Assembly: GCF_000010165.1 (NCBI RefSeq)
Contig: NC_012491.1
Span: 1,730,001 to 1,794,000, forward strand
DNA length: 64,000 nucleotides
Source of the DNA: Brevibacillus brevis NBRC 100599
Lineage (GTDB): Bacteria; Bacillota; Bacilli; Brevibacillales; Brevibacillaceae
Direction: 5' to 3'
In this document: piece after piece, positions 25,759 to 33,203 of the stretch
Numbering within the stretch: the stretch's first letter is position 1
How the letters are laid out: each line of letters starts with the position of its first letter
Notes under the pieces: generated by a model
What the model saw: only the letters and a program-made list of their open reading frames with translations
What the model was told of the DNA's origin: nothing
Databases searched by the model: none
Program-made: the position numbers and the translations under genes

Positions 25759-25980
25759 TTGAAGGGTAGCGACCAAACCAAGCCGTTGTTAACGAATCGC
25801 GAAAGAGAAGTGTTTGAACTCTTGGTCCAAGATAAGACAACCAAAGAGATTGCCGGACAACTCTTCATCAGCGAAAAGACTGTGCGCAATCACATTAGTA
25901 ATGTCATGCAAAAATTAGGTGTCAAAGGTCGATCTCAGGCAGTAGTCGAACTCGTTCGACTTGGTGAACTAGAGATTTGA
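25759..25980 (+). CDS. gerE: Spore development transcriptional regulator GerE
   Basis: A 73-residue LuxR-type helix-turn-helix protein consisting only of the DNA-binding domain. REREVFELLVQDKTTKEIA, LFISEKTVRNHISN and QKLGVKGRSQAVVEL are nearly identical to B. subtilis GerE. It acts late in the mother cell, activating and repressing spore-coat genes. The TTG at 25759 is preferred because AAGGAGGGG lies about 9 bases upstream; the in-frame GTG at 25750 overlaps that site. Preceded by a sigma-K-like promoter and followed by a terminator. Confidence 0.96.
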   Translation: MKGSDQTKPLLTNREREVFELLVQDKTTKEIAGQLFISEKTVRNHISNVMQKLGVKGRSQAVVELVRLGELEI

Positions 25981-25996
25981 ACCCAGTCCACCCAGC

Positions 25997-26036
25997 CTCC
26001 CTTTTCTTCCCTTGGTCGGAAGGGAGGGTTTTTTTA
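25997..26036 (+). terminator. Terminator of gerE (copy 1 of a repeated terminator)
   Basis: CCTCCCTT and AAGGGAGG pair around an inner CTTCC/GGAAG, followed by TTTTTTT. About 35 bases recur almost exactly at 35028-35062. Confidence 0.88.
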
Positions 26037-26084
26037 TGTTGTTTTGCCCGGATACCCCTCAAAGAAAGGAGCAAGGAAAGATGG

Positions 26085-26231
26085 ATGAAAAAAAGACCAC
26101 CCCCTACCATTTTCATGGTCTATGGGATAGCCTCTTTTGTAATATCTCACTTAGTCTGGACACATGCATTTCGTGTAGGGTGGAAACCAAAGGCAGGGAG
26201 GAGTACATCTAGCTTGGGGTTGACTACCTAA
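26085..26231 (+). CDS. Small single-span membrane protein
   Basis: A predicted 48-residue protein: a basic start MKKRPPP, one hydrophobic span TIFMVYGIASFVISHLVW, and a basic tail. AAGGAA lies about 6 bases before this ATG; another ATG four bases earlier is in a different frame. The hydrophobic pattern makes it plausible, but it overlaps an antisense small frame at 26151-26255 that also has a ribosome site. Function unknown. Confidence 0.4.
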   Translation: MKKRPPPTIFMVYGIASFVISHLVWTHAFRVGWKPKAGRSTSSLGLTT

Positions 26232-26255
26232 CTTTTGAAGAAGTTTTTTGAACAT
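26151..26255 (-). CDS. 34-residue cysteine-rich peptide (candidate)
   Basis: A short minus-strand frame with GGAGG 9 bases before the ATG at 26255. The product begins with a basic amphipathic MFKKLLQKLG and ends with four cysteines in the pattern C-x3-C-x8-C-x-C, with the prolines PP repeated. This resembles small antimicrobial or metal-binding peptides, but it overlaps the antisense gene at 26085-26231, and only one of the pair may be real. No modification or export gene is adjacent. Confidence 0.3.
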   Translation of the reverse strand: MFKKLLQKLGSQPQARCTPPCLWFPPYTKCMCPD

Positions 26256-26444
26256 TCCTAATCGCCTCCTATTTATGGATGAATTTAACTTTCTATTAAA
26301 TAGTAACACATGGAGGTGATTTTTTGTATACAGTCTTTTCTGAATTTTCACTTTAACTGAGCGCGTGCAAGAAATAGAAAGCATCAGAATAGTAATATTA
26401 TCTCTTGCTCACAGAGATAAACGAAGCGGAACGAGGCGCGACAG

Positions 26445-26609
26445 GTGAGTAAAATACAGCGAATTTTGCACTACCCCGGCAGCAAGTGGAGCATGGCTGA
26501 CAGGATTATCAGACACATGCCGGATCATACAACTTATCTGGAACCCTTTTTCCGTAGCGGTGCTGCTTTGTTCAACAAGGAGCGATCGATACTGTTGAAA
26601 GAGTGGTGA
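26445..26609 (+). pseudogene. Truncated DNA adenine methyltransferase (D12/Dam type)
   Basis: Starting from GTG, 54 codons match the N-terminus of phage-type N6-adenine methyltransferases: KIQRILHYPGSKWSMADRII, then HMPDHTTYLEPFFRSGAALF. YPGSK is the SAM-binding loop, and LEPFF-x-SGA is the conserved continuation, with Arg replacing the usual glycine. The frame stops after KEW, so at least three quarters of the enzyme, including DPPY, is missing. It is a phage or mobile-element remnant and not active. Confidence 0.75.
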
Positions 26610-26626
26610 TTTACATTGGAAACAAA

Positions 26627-26821
26627 CTATTTTTCTTTCTCTTCCTCTTCCTGATTCATAAACGAGTAAAGCGGATCTCTTTTAACACGCCCAGACATCA
26701 TATCGTCGTAAGGGGTAAAATCTGTTCTTTTTGGTAATTGATTTTTATTAATTGATGTAAAGATCCACCAAAATATTGCAGCTACAATAACGAAGGTAAT
26801 TACAGTAATGATTAAACTCAT
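26627..26821 (-). CDS. Small membrane-anchored protein
   Basis: A 64-residue protein with one N-terminal hydrophobic span (LIITVITFVIVAAIFWWIF) and a hydrophilic tail ending in an acidic EEEEKEK stretch. The ATG at 26821 is preceded by GGTGAT; an in-frame longer start exists at 26842. No family recognised. Transcribed alone on the minus strand. Confidence 0.55.
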   Translation of the reverse strand: MSLIITVITFVIVAAIFWWIFTSINKNQLPKRTDFTPYDDMMSGRVKRDPLYSFMNQEEEEKEK

Positions 26822-26937
26822 TTGTATCACCACTTTCTGCACTAGAGGGTACTTTTGTTTAACATATTAGACTGGATTACCATCCGAAAGGTCACAAGTG
26901 GAACTGTTAACAGGATTTAACACAGGTGAAACTCCAT

Positions 26938-26976
26938 AAAAAAACCTGCAGCAAGATAAGTTTAATCTTGTGCAGG
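26938..26976 (-). terminator. Terminator (minus strand)
   Basis: On the minus strand CCTGCACAAGAT pairs with ATCTTGCTGCAGG (one bulge) and is followed by TTTTTTT. It ends the gene at 27000-27383. Confidence 0.85.
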
Positions 26977-26999
26977 TTAACAGTTTTTAAGTGAAATCG

Positions 27000-27383
27000 T
27001 TAGAAAGGTCTTCTAATAACTTTAATTCTCCGTGCTCCATTGCGGATAAGCCTTTGCGCTCGTTCACGGCTGATTCTAACAAGTACTGAAATATCTGTTG
27101 AGTTTTCAACGTCAAAGACTGAAAAAAACCGACCATTAGCGAAAAGTACACCTTTAAATTCAACTTTCAATCCAGGACAAGCTCGCGGTCGTGTGTTCTG
27201 AATAATAGTGCGCATTACACCTGCTTTAATGAGCGCCCTCGCTTGTTGGGGCGTTGTACGAACCGCAAAAACAGGGTCAATTTCAACACCTGGCGCCTTT
27301 GCTTCCACTTCAACAATTAAGAAAAATTGGTTTCCGATCTTTGCAATACTATTTGCTCCGATAGTAATCGGTGCTTTTGCCAT
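27000..27383 (-). CDS. Hypothetical protein
   Basis: A 127-residue soluble, basic protein with no recognised family. It begins MAKAPITIGANSIAKIG and has a repeated feel: two Arg/Ala-rich helices, TPQQARALIKAGVMRTII and SRERAQRLIRNGARRIKVI, each after a strand-rich segment, suggesting a duplicated beta-alpha unit. The ribosome site ACAAGGAGGTGATC is excellent. It is a single gene with its own terminator. Role unknown; spore-associated function is conceivable but unsupported. Confidence 0.65.
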   Translation of the reverse strand: MAKAPITIGANSIAKIGNQFFLIVEVEAKAPGVEIDPVFAVRTTPQQARALIKAGVMRTIIQNTRPRACPGLKVEFKGVLFANGRFFSVFDVENSTDISVLVRISRERAQRLIRNGARRIKVIRRPF

Positions 27384-27612
27384 GAGAGATCACCTCCTTG
27401 TACCAAAATATTCAGGAGGTCATGAAGGGGACAAGGGCTATACTACAATTTTTCAAATTTGGTATTTTGACTAGATTGGAAAAGAAATTCGCTGCTCTTC
27501 TTTATTGCTTCGAAGGCATTCCAATAACTCGAAAATGATATCCATATCCTTTTTAGCACCACCTTACTGTGATGATGGCAGGAATGGGGAAACAGCTGAA
27601 CACAACGGTATT

Positions 27613-27858
27613 TTAGAAAATGAACTCTAAGGCTGTCAAAAGTATCCCGAAAAGCAAGAGTATCCAGCCGATCACGAATGTTATGTAAGTTAAAAGCTTC
27701 CAGATTCCATAAACAGAGCCTTTTCGTAAACTAATACGACTCCATAGAATCATCCATAATCCCATCAGGGTCGCTTCCTTTTGAAGGACTGGAAAAGCAA
27801 TACAGATTAATAGACCTGTGATGAAACCTAATAGTACCAATTGTATTGAGACAGTCAT
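27613..27858 (-). CDS. Small membrane protein
   Basis: An 81-residue hydrophobic protein with about three spans: LVLLGFITGLLICIAFPVL, a weaker middle LMGLWMILWS, and YITFVIGWILLLFGILLTAL. No family recognised. AAAGGTAG lies upstream of the ATG at 27858. It may belong with the other minus-strand membrane genes of this accessory region. Confidence 0.6.
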   Translation of the reverse strand: MTVSIQLVLLGFITGLLICIAFPVLQKEATLMGLWMILWSRISLRKGSVYGIWKLLTYITFVIGWILLLFGILLTALEFIF

Positions 27859-27915
27859 ATAAACTACCTTTCAAGTCCCGGATTTATGTTTCAAACACCA
27901 TAAGGAGGAAAGAAG

Positions 27916-28076
27916 ATGCTAAAAAAGGCCATTTGGTCGTGATGCATACTTGTGGTGAGGCTGAAACGAACAGGCCGTGGTTCATCCTCATCGAGAAAGA
28001 AGCTGAATATTTGGAGGCATGCGGGAGATGTATCGAAGGAATCGCGCTAACAAGCACAATTTTACAAAACATGTAA
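27916..28076 (+). CDS. Small Cys-containing protein, possible -1 frameshift
   Basis: AAGGAGG precedes an ATG at 27916, but the frame stops after eight codons. Codons 2-4 contain the heptamer A-AAA-AAG (27921-27927), the classical -1 slippage site; a -1 shift there enters a frame that runs to 28076 and gives a 53-residue protein with HTCGEAE and EACGRCIEG. Alternatively the gene is simply disrupted, or translation starts at the ATG at 27939 inside the longer frame. No clear downstream stimulatory hairpin was found. Confidence 0.4.
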
Positions 28077-28233
28077 ATCTAAATTCTTGATTAAACCAAG
28101 TATCGTATTTTCTGATCACTGTAGCGGTGGCTTCACATTCATTTCGAACATATTGTTACAAGCCCACAAGCTGATGCCGATTGCATCTCGACGTCAGCTC
28201 GCGGACTAGATACATTGCCATGTACTCTTTGTT

Positions 28234-28911
28234 TTAGCCAATTTTCCTGATTACTTTTGATTTTCCACCTGAACTGAGAATAATCCATCCTTCAGGAACA
28301 GGCGAGGCTTGCAGTACCTCAATCTGCGTTCCGTTAGGAGCACCATTGACATTTCTGATCACATTCGAACCTCCATAGGTTCGGACCATGACCCATCCTT
28401 TAGGGATAGGCGAAGCGAGCATCACTTCTACCTCCGTGCCGTACGAAGCATCATGAACATTTCTGATTACATTTGATCCTCCAAAGGCTCGAACCATGAC
28501 CCATCCGACTGGAATAGGCGAGGCGAGCATCACCTCTACCTCCGTACCATAAGAAGCACCGTTCACATTCTTGATGACATTCGATCCTCTAAAGGCTCGA
28601 ACCATGACCCATCCGCTGGGGATAGGCGAAGCTAGCAGCACCTCTACCTCTGTGCCATAAGAAGCACCGTTCATATTCCTGATCAGGTTCTGCGTTCCTA
28701 ACGTTCTAACGATAACCCATCCGGCTGGAATAGGAGAGGTAAGCGACACCCAGATTTCTTCTCCATACGTGGCGGTTCTGATGTTTTTATTGGAAGCGTA
28801 GGTGGTTGCCTTTTCCTGTGTAGGGGGCGTTGCCGCTTGGACTTGTGTGGCTAGAGAGGGTACTATGACGACTGAACTTAATGACAGGATAATAAGTGCT
28901 TTTTTAAACAT
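28234..28911 (-). CDS. Secreted protein with five 36-residue repeats
   Basis: A 225-residue protein with a signal peptide (cleavage expected after VQAA) followed by about five tandem repeats of 36 residues. The repeat core is ASYGTEVEVMLASPIPxGWVMVRA, in pieces, with strict SPIP-x-GWV in units 1-4 and SPVPEGWI in the last. The DNA repeats are also clear, so the array grew by recent duplication. The ATG at 28911 is best spaced from AAAGG. A surface or matrix-binding role is inferred from architecture; no catalytic motif was seen. Confidence 0.75.
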   Translation of the reverse strand: MFKKALIILSLSSVVIVPSLATQVQAATPPTQEKATTYASNKNIRTATYGEEIWVSLTSPIPAGWVIVRTLGTQNLIRNMNGASYGTEVEVLLASPIPSGWVMVRAFRGSNVIKNVNGASYGTEVEVMLASPIPVGWVMVRAFGGSNVIRNVHDASYGTEVEVMLASPIPKGWVMVRTYGGSNVIRNVNGAPNGTQIEVLQASPVPEGWIILSSGGKSKVIRKIG

Positions 28912-29211
28912 GAACATCAACCTTTCATGATAAAAGTTGTTTGGAAACTATCATCGAGTAGAGGTCAATTGTTATAGCATTTCTTGCAAAAAAGAGGTGG
29001 GTGCCTATCATCTCCTCCCTAAAATACCAATATATACCATCCTATCACAAAGACGATCCTCTAACTTTAAGAGAAATTGTCGAATGGAGGTTTAAATTGA
29101 CAATATTTTTAATGAATGAATAAGGTGCACATGGAGAGCGGATGTGAGATTTGGCTGAATGGAAGGCTCCGATACTCCGACAGATTGAGTATCTACAAAA
29201 AGGGTGAAATA

Positions 29212-29252
29212 CACAAAAAATTAAAAAGAGGCCTCCAGTAGGAAGCCCCTAT
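29212..29252 (-). terminator. Terminator (minus strand)
   Basis: On the minus strand GGGGCTTCC pairs with GGAGGCCTC around TACT, followed by TTTTTAATTTTTT. Confidence 0.75.
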
Positions 29253-29338
29253 CAATTAGCGAACATGTAGTGAGTAATGGCAGAGTGGAGCTACATTACC
29301 TGAACCATTCAAAGTTAGACATAGCCAGATCAAATGAA

Positions 29339-29369
29339 TAAAGTGCCAGATGTAATATCTGACACTTTA
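29339..29369 (-). terminator. Hairpin after the gene at 29390
   Basis: AAAGTGTCAGAT and ATCTGGCACTTT pair around a 5-base loop on the minus strand; the following bases are only moderately T-rich. Confidence 0.6.
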
Positions 29370-29389
29370 GTAATGAAAGTAGAAGATAT

Positions 29390-30175
29390 CTACCTTAATT
29401 CATGTCTAATATAGATTGCAACTACTAAACCGTTTGAGGTTGCGAAAGAAATATAAGCAATATCGGTCTCGGACAACATTTGGTAATATCCTACAATATT
29501 GTTTCTTGATTTTTTATAACCGTAAGCCTTATGTACATCTTCAATAGAATCGCCTATTTTAATTCCACGTGGGGTTTGGTAGTTAAGCTGATTGTTTGCA
29601 TACATTAAGGAGATGATTCCGGAATTTTCCTCTCTTTCTCCGGCGATGATCCGTTCTCCCCAGGATGAGGTGAAGTGATTCTCATTACTTATATAAGTTT
29701 CATCTGGTGGACGGCCAATTAATTCTTGAACATCTAAAGAAGTCAATCCTGTGTTTAACGGACCAATTTGTAAATCTTGTAGGGTTAGCTTAGGCGCAGT
29801 TAATGGTTCAATGGTTTCGGAAACATCTTGCTCTTTAAGAGATTTAATCGTTTCGGAAGCATCTTGCTCTTTAGGAGGTTCGTTGGTTTCGAAAGCATCT
29901 TGTTCTTTAGGAGGTTCAATGATTTTGGAGGGATTGCCCTCCGTTTGAGAATTATGGGCTATAGAATTTTTTCGATCTTCGCTAGGAGGTTTAACTTTAG
30001 CGAATTTGTTAGTTACCCCTATGTATGTTACTACGAAGGCAAGTAACGAAATTATTAGTAGGAGTAAATTCACTCGGGCAAAAATCACTTTGTTTTTTAG
30101 CATTGTAAAAATCATCAATAACGTAAAAAAAATTGTTGAGATACCGAAAACGAGTAGAAGAGGATCTTTTTCCAT
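29390..30175 (-). CDS. Membrane-anchored protein with repeat linker
   Basis: A 261-residue protein. Two N-terminal membrane spans (LLLVFGISTIFFTLLMIFTM and the VNLLLLIISLLAFVVTYIGV segment) place the rest outside or inside as one domain. Residues about 88-123 are a linker of three 12-residue units of the type EPPKEQDAFETN. The C-terminal globular part includes NTGLTSLDVQELIGRPPDET and GIKIGDSIEDVHKAYG, which resembles domains that sense or bind outside ligands, but no family is assigned. AAGGATGG precedes the ATG. Confidence 0.65.
   Translation of the reverse strand: MEKDPLLLVFGISTIFFTLLMIFTMLKNKVIFARVNLLLLIISLLAFVVTYIGVTNKFAKVKPPSEDRKNSIAHNSQTEGNPSKIIEPPKEQDAFETNEPPKEQDASETIKSLKEQDVSETIEPLTAPKLTLQDLQIGPLNTGLTSLDVQELIGRPPDETYISNENHFTSSWGERIIAGEREENSGIISLMYANNQLNYQTPRGIKIGDSIEDVHKAYGYKKSRNNIVGYYQMLSETDIAYISFATSNGLVVAIYIRHELR
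29805..29916. repeat. 36-base tandem repeat encoding the EPPKEQD linker
   Basis: Three near-identical units of 36 bases containing CATCTTGCTCTTTA (plus strand) within the gene at 29390-30175. Copy number is likely to vary between strains. Confidence 0.75.
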
Positions 30176-30542
30176 CAGGTGCCATCCTTAATAAAAGTTT
30201 GAAATCAAAAATATAATTCGTATGAGATACCCTCATATGTCATCTGTTTATCTCATCTATCAATGAACAAGGCTACCTTTTTGAGCGATATAGTTCAATC
30301 TTCGGCATAAAAATCAACACCGAATACAGAAGTGAATTCCTCGGCATCTTCACTTTAGCAGTTCGTCCGGTAAGAAAAGTTTACCATATATATAGGAGTA
30401 TGAGACAATTTTAAGGGAAATTATCAAGAGATTTGCAGCTAGTGAAGAATGTGAAACACCATTAGGTTTGTACCCAGGGAGGGAACAAGGGACGGTTTCG
30501 GTAATGAAGTTACCACTACCCATTATTAAGTGTCATTCTAAA
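30176..30542. other. Gene-free stretch
   Basis: About 370 AT-rich bases between two minus-strand genes. Only very short frames without ribosome sites were seen, and a small GGTAA/TTACC inverted repeat near 30500. Confidence 0.45.
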
Positions 30543-30578
30543 ATTAAAACAAGCTGATCCATTGTAGATCAGCTTGTT
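30543..30578 (-). terminator. Terminator of the two-domain acetyltransferase gene
   Basis: AACAAGCTGATC and GATCAGCTTGTT form a perfect 12-base stem (7-base loop), with TTTTAATTTT after it on the minus strand. Confidence 0.88.
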
Positions 30579-30587
30579 AGGAAATTA

Positions 30588-31580
30588 CTACTCTTTCACC
30601 AAGGTTATTCTGCTATCAATAAGGCGAGAAACTCTGTAAGAAACAGGAAGGAAGCCTTGACGAGGCCAATAACGTGAAGATTGTAAATTCGTTTCTCTCC
30701 AATCTGTCATGCAGGAGACATATCCTTTTTTCTTCGCATGGGCAAGTCCATGTAGTGTAAGTGCATAATTGATACCTTGCCCGCGATATTGATCTAGAGT
30801 ACCAGCCACCCCTAATTCAACACAACGATCCGGTACATTCAAATTTACATTACTTCTATCGAAGGGGAAATATCCTTGAAAAGAAATAATTTTTCCATCT
30901 TTTAAGGCGATCCAGAAATCGACATCATGATCATCAAGGAGACCTGCATAACCTTTACGTAATTTCTCAGGGTCATCATGTAAAGAATAAGCAAAAACGG
31001 GTGCCTTATTTTGATGAGTTCTAATAATGTTTGCAATCTCCTCTACCAAATTACTATCTTCAGGGGATGCCAAGCGAATTTCCACATTTGGAATGCTCAA
31101 AGGAAGAGGAAATTCCCGATCAAGTAATGAGAGTAATGCATGTGTTTGTTCAAAGCCAAATCCTAAACGGAACCAAGAATGAAGTAATTCCGGTTGACTG
31201 GCTGGAATTAGTGCAAAATGACTGAAATATCCCTCATCTACCCATAGTTGAGAAGCTTCTGAATAAAGATCTCTATATAATTCAAAGGAGGTATTGCGAG
31301 AAATGGCATGTCCCTCCAAATTCATCCAGACATGTCGACCCCGAAGAGGGTTTTCCATCTTTTGTCCAATGAGGTATCCGATTAATTTACCATCTTCCAT
31401 TGCTGCGACTCCGCTACTGTTTGGTCTTGACCATATCGTTTTAACAGCAGTCGTTGCATAATTTTCATCTTCACATTCAATTGGTAGTACCGAAAGGATT
31501 TCCCGATCTAGTTTATGACGTTTGGACAATAGTTGCCCAGCTTCTGAGATTAACTCATCCGTAAATGGTATGAAATACAT
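30588..31580 (-). CDS. GNAT family N-acetyltransferase, two domains
   Basis: A 330-residue protein with two GNAT-like halves. The N-terminal half has GVAAMEDGKLIGYLIGQ; the C-terminal half has WIALKDGKIISFQGYF and a proper acetyl-CoA loop CVELGVAGTLDQYRGQGINY followed by LTLHGLAHAKKKGYVSC. The first half appears degenerate. The ATG at 31580 has GAGGTG about 10 bases upstream. It would transfer an acetyl group from acetyl-CoA to an unknown amine. Single gene with its own terminator. Confidence 0.82.
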   Translation of the reverse strand: MYFIPFTDELISEAGQLLSKRHKLDREILSVLPIECEDENYATTAVKTIWSRPNSSGVAAMEDGKLIGYLIGQKMENPLRGRHVWMNLEGHAISRNTSFELYRDLYSEASQLWVDEGYFSHFALIPASQPELLHSWFRLGFGFEQTHALLSLLDREFPLPLSIPNVEIRLASPEDSNLVEEIANIIRTHQNKAPVFAYSLHDDPEKLRKGYAGLLDDHDVDFWIALKDGKIISFQGYFPFDRSNVNLNVPDRCVELGVAGTLDQYRGQGINYALTLHGLAHAKKKGYVSCMTDWRETNLQSSRYWPRQGFLPVSYRVSRLIDSRITLVKE

Positions 31581-31717
31581 AAAATGGACACCTCTGTTTT
31601 TTATCATCATAAAGCTGCTCTTAATCTGTTGCAATTAGTTTTGCCCTAGAAGGTGAAGTAAAATGAAAGATTCTCTTTTCGGTTCCTATGAGTGAAGTAT
31701 ATGTCAGGATGCAGGCG

Positions 31718-32191
31718 TTAGGTTAAATCGGGGTCATTCTTTTCCAATACCCCTTTGGATATCAAAAGAGCGAAGTATATGTATGTAATTAGGGCCGGGA
31801 TCAAGTAGGATAAGAAGGTTCCTCCAATATTCCAACCATTAAAATATTGTACTTTGCCAAAATAATAGGCGATAGATTCCAAAAGCGTTTGGGCAACAGA
31901 AAAAAATAGTATCCAGAGAACTGGCTGGGTTTTCGTTCGGAAAATGAGAAAGTAAGTACAGCAGGCAATAATAGGGAATAGTCCGAGGTTCATTGGAAGC
32001 ACGGAAGCGGTCTTAACCTCTAAAACAGGTGTCAATATCCAGTAATGGTTATAAATCCCCCAGACATTAACGATGTACGACAGGACCGATGCAAATGGAC
32101 CCATCGTGAGAACGATTTTAGGTGATCGCAAATACAACCAGATTCCAAAAATCCATGGAAATACGAAGCCAAGCAAAATGTTTATAAGCAT
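31718..32191 (-). CDS. Integral membrane protein, CBO0543-like
   Basis: A 157-residue protein with about five transmembrane helices: ILLGFVFPWIFGIWLYL, the VLSYIVNVWGIYNHYW region, LGLFPIIACCTYFLIF, ILFFSVAQTLLESIAYYF and SYLIPALITYIYFALLI. The pattern (YNHYW, LESIAYYFG and a W-containing loop) fits the CBO0543 family of uncharacterised Firmicute membrane proteins. Function is unknown. It is transcribed alone. Confidence 0.68.
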   Translation of the reverse strand: MLINILLGFVFPWIFGIWLYLRSPKIVLTMGPFASVLSYIVNVWGIYNHYWILTPVLEVKTASVLPMNLGLFPIIACCTYFLIFRTKTQPVLWILFFSVAQTLLESIAYYFGKVQYFNGWNIGGTFLSYLIPALITYIYFALLISKGVLEKNDPDLT

Positions 32192-32326
32192 TGCTTTGTT
32201 TTCTCCTCAAATTCTTTTTCATGAACATTATTGCCGTTGTTTACAAGACTTATCACAATGCTCAAATAGAGGTTTGAAAAAAAGAGAGGGAATATGTATA
32301 AGCCCCGTTGGACCGGGGCCTTGAAG

Positions 32327-32590
32327 CTAGCAATTGCAAGGGAATGGAAAGAGGTTTATAACGAAATTTAATGGAATGGTGATGATGGTGAACGTCTCAT
32401 TGCTACCAGTGTAGACCCGAACACGATAACCATTTGGTCCGACACTGAGAAGACATCCAGTAAATGTATCGAAAATGGTTCTTATTACAACGATTCTGTT
32501 GATTAATCGGACTGCTTTTCTCCGATTCTTTCTTTGTATTTCTAAGGACACTCTTCTCGACGAAGTTGTAACACCTTTTTGAGCCGCCAA
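32327..32590 (-). CDS. Hypothetical protein, basic N-terminus with beta-rich C-terminus
   Basis: A predicted 87-residue protein. The TTG at 32590 has AAAAGGAGG 8 bases upstream; an in-frame GTG at 32599 overlaps that site. Residues 15-35 are Arg/Lys-rich (RRVSLEIQRKNRRKAVR), and the C-terminal half alternates hydrophobic residues (YRVRVYTGSNETFTIITIPL), ending FPFPCNC. A small barrel-like fold is possible. No family recognised. A GC hairpin GCCCCG/CGGGGC lies just downstream at 32307-32322. Confidence 0.5.
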   Translation of the reverse strand: MAAQKGVTTSSRRVSLEIQRKNRRKAVRLINRIVVIRTIFDTFTGCLLSVGPNGYRVRVYTGSNETFTIITIPLNFVINLFPFPCNC

Positions 32591-32599
32591 TTCTCGCAC

Positions 32600-32835
32600 C
32601 TCCTTTTAAACGATCTTGCATACTCGATTTGATGTTTTTGTGAGAGAGATGCGTATACTTCGCCTCCGTACGTCAGATTACTCAACTCGCTTCTCTCACA
32701 TGGTATAGGGAATGCAATTAGGGGATGCTTGGCAACTGATACGAGCCTAGGGTAAACGTAAATGTGCGAATGAATGCGCAAATTTATTTATTAAGGGCAT
32801 ATCCTAATGAACGACAAGTTTAGCGGGAAGTTATG
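32600..32835. other. Non-coding stretch with a spaced inverted repeat
   Basis: TGTGAGAGA (32639-32647) and TCTCTCACA (32692-32700) are perfect inverse copies about 44 bases apart. No gene was found in this stretch. Confidence 0.45.
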
Positions 32836-32866
32836 TAAAAAGGGCAGCTTATAAAGCTACCCAAAA
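32836..32866 (-). terminator. Terminator of the YjcZ-type gene
   Basis: GGGTAGCTT and AAGCTGCCC pair on the minus strand around TAT, followed by TTTTT. Confidence 0.85.
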
Positions 32867-32876
32867 ACATTGAAAA

Positions 32877-32960
32877 TTACTCGCAACTGCAAGCAACAAT
32901 TACCAACAGGACGAAGAGAACCAAAATTAAAGAAAAGTCATCAAAAAAGCCAGCGCTCAT
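32877..32960 (-). CDS. YjcZ-family sporulation peptide
   Basis: A 27-residue hydrophobic peptide starting MSAGFFDDFSLILVLFVLL and ending in a Cys-containing CSCE. The pattern of a short glycine/aromatic head followed by LIxVLFxLLxIV is that of the YjcZ family of small sporulation-associated membrane peptides in Bacillales. AAGGAG lies about 8 bases before the ATG, and a terminator follows immediately after the stop. It should sit in a membrane, perhaps of the forespore; the exact role is unknown. Confidence 0.8.
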   Translation of the reverse strand: MSAGFFDDFSLILVLFVLLVIVACSCE

Positions 32961-33203
32961 GAATGTCACTCCTTAATTGTGATTGAGGGTACTCCCCAAA
33001 TTAAGGTATGTGATATAACGAATTATGTAAGGGCGTTTGTACATGAAAAAAATAATGGGTGGAAAAAAAGTTGTTTTTATGGTGGTTGACACAATGTGTA
33101 GGGAGTGAAACCGATGGATCGCAACTGCATGGTTAGAGTGGCTAGCCGCATGAAATCGACGGCAGGCAGAAGTGGACGAACAGCACTGAATTATGAATAG
33201 GCT

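Larger units (their letters stand above)
28921..29389. other. Gene-free stretch
   Basis: About 470 AT-rich bases with no credible coding sequence. It holds two minus-strand hairpins downstream of the gene at 29390 (see the terminators) and the promoter region expected for nothing on the plus strand. TTGACA occurs at 29097 without a matching -10. Confidence 0.5.

Noticed and set aside
26311..26357. Strong GGAGGTGAT ribosome-like site followed by a TTG
   Set aside because: It opens only about ten codons before a stop, so it is not a credible gene.
29097..29125. TTGACA with possible -10 as a plus-strand promoter
   Set aside because: No matching -10 box and no plus-strand gene follows.
33114..33200. 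28-residue plus-strand frame with an AGGGAG-like site
   Set aside because: Ribosome site is weak, composition is ordinary and no neighbour supports it; too little to call a gene.
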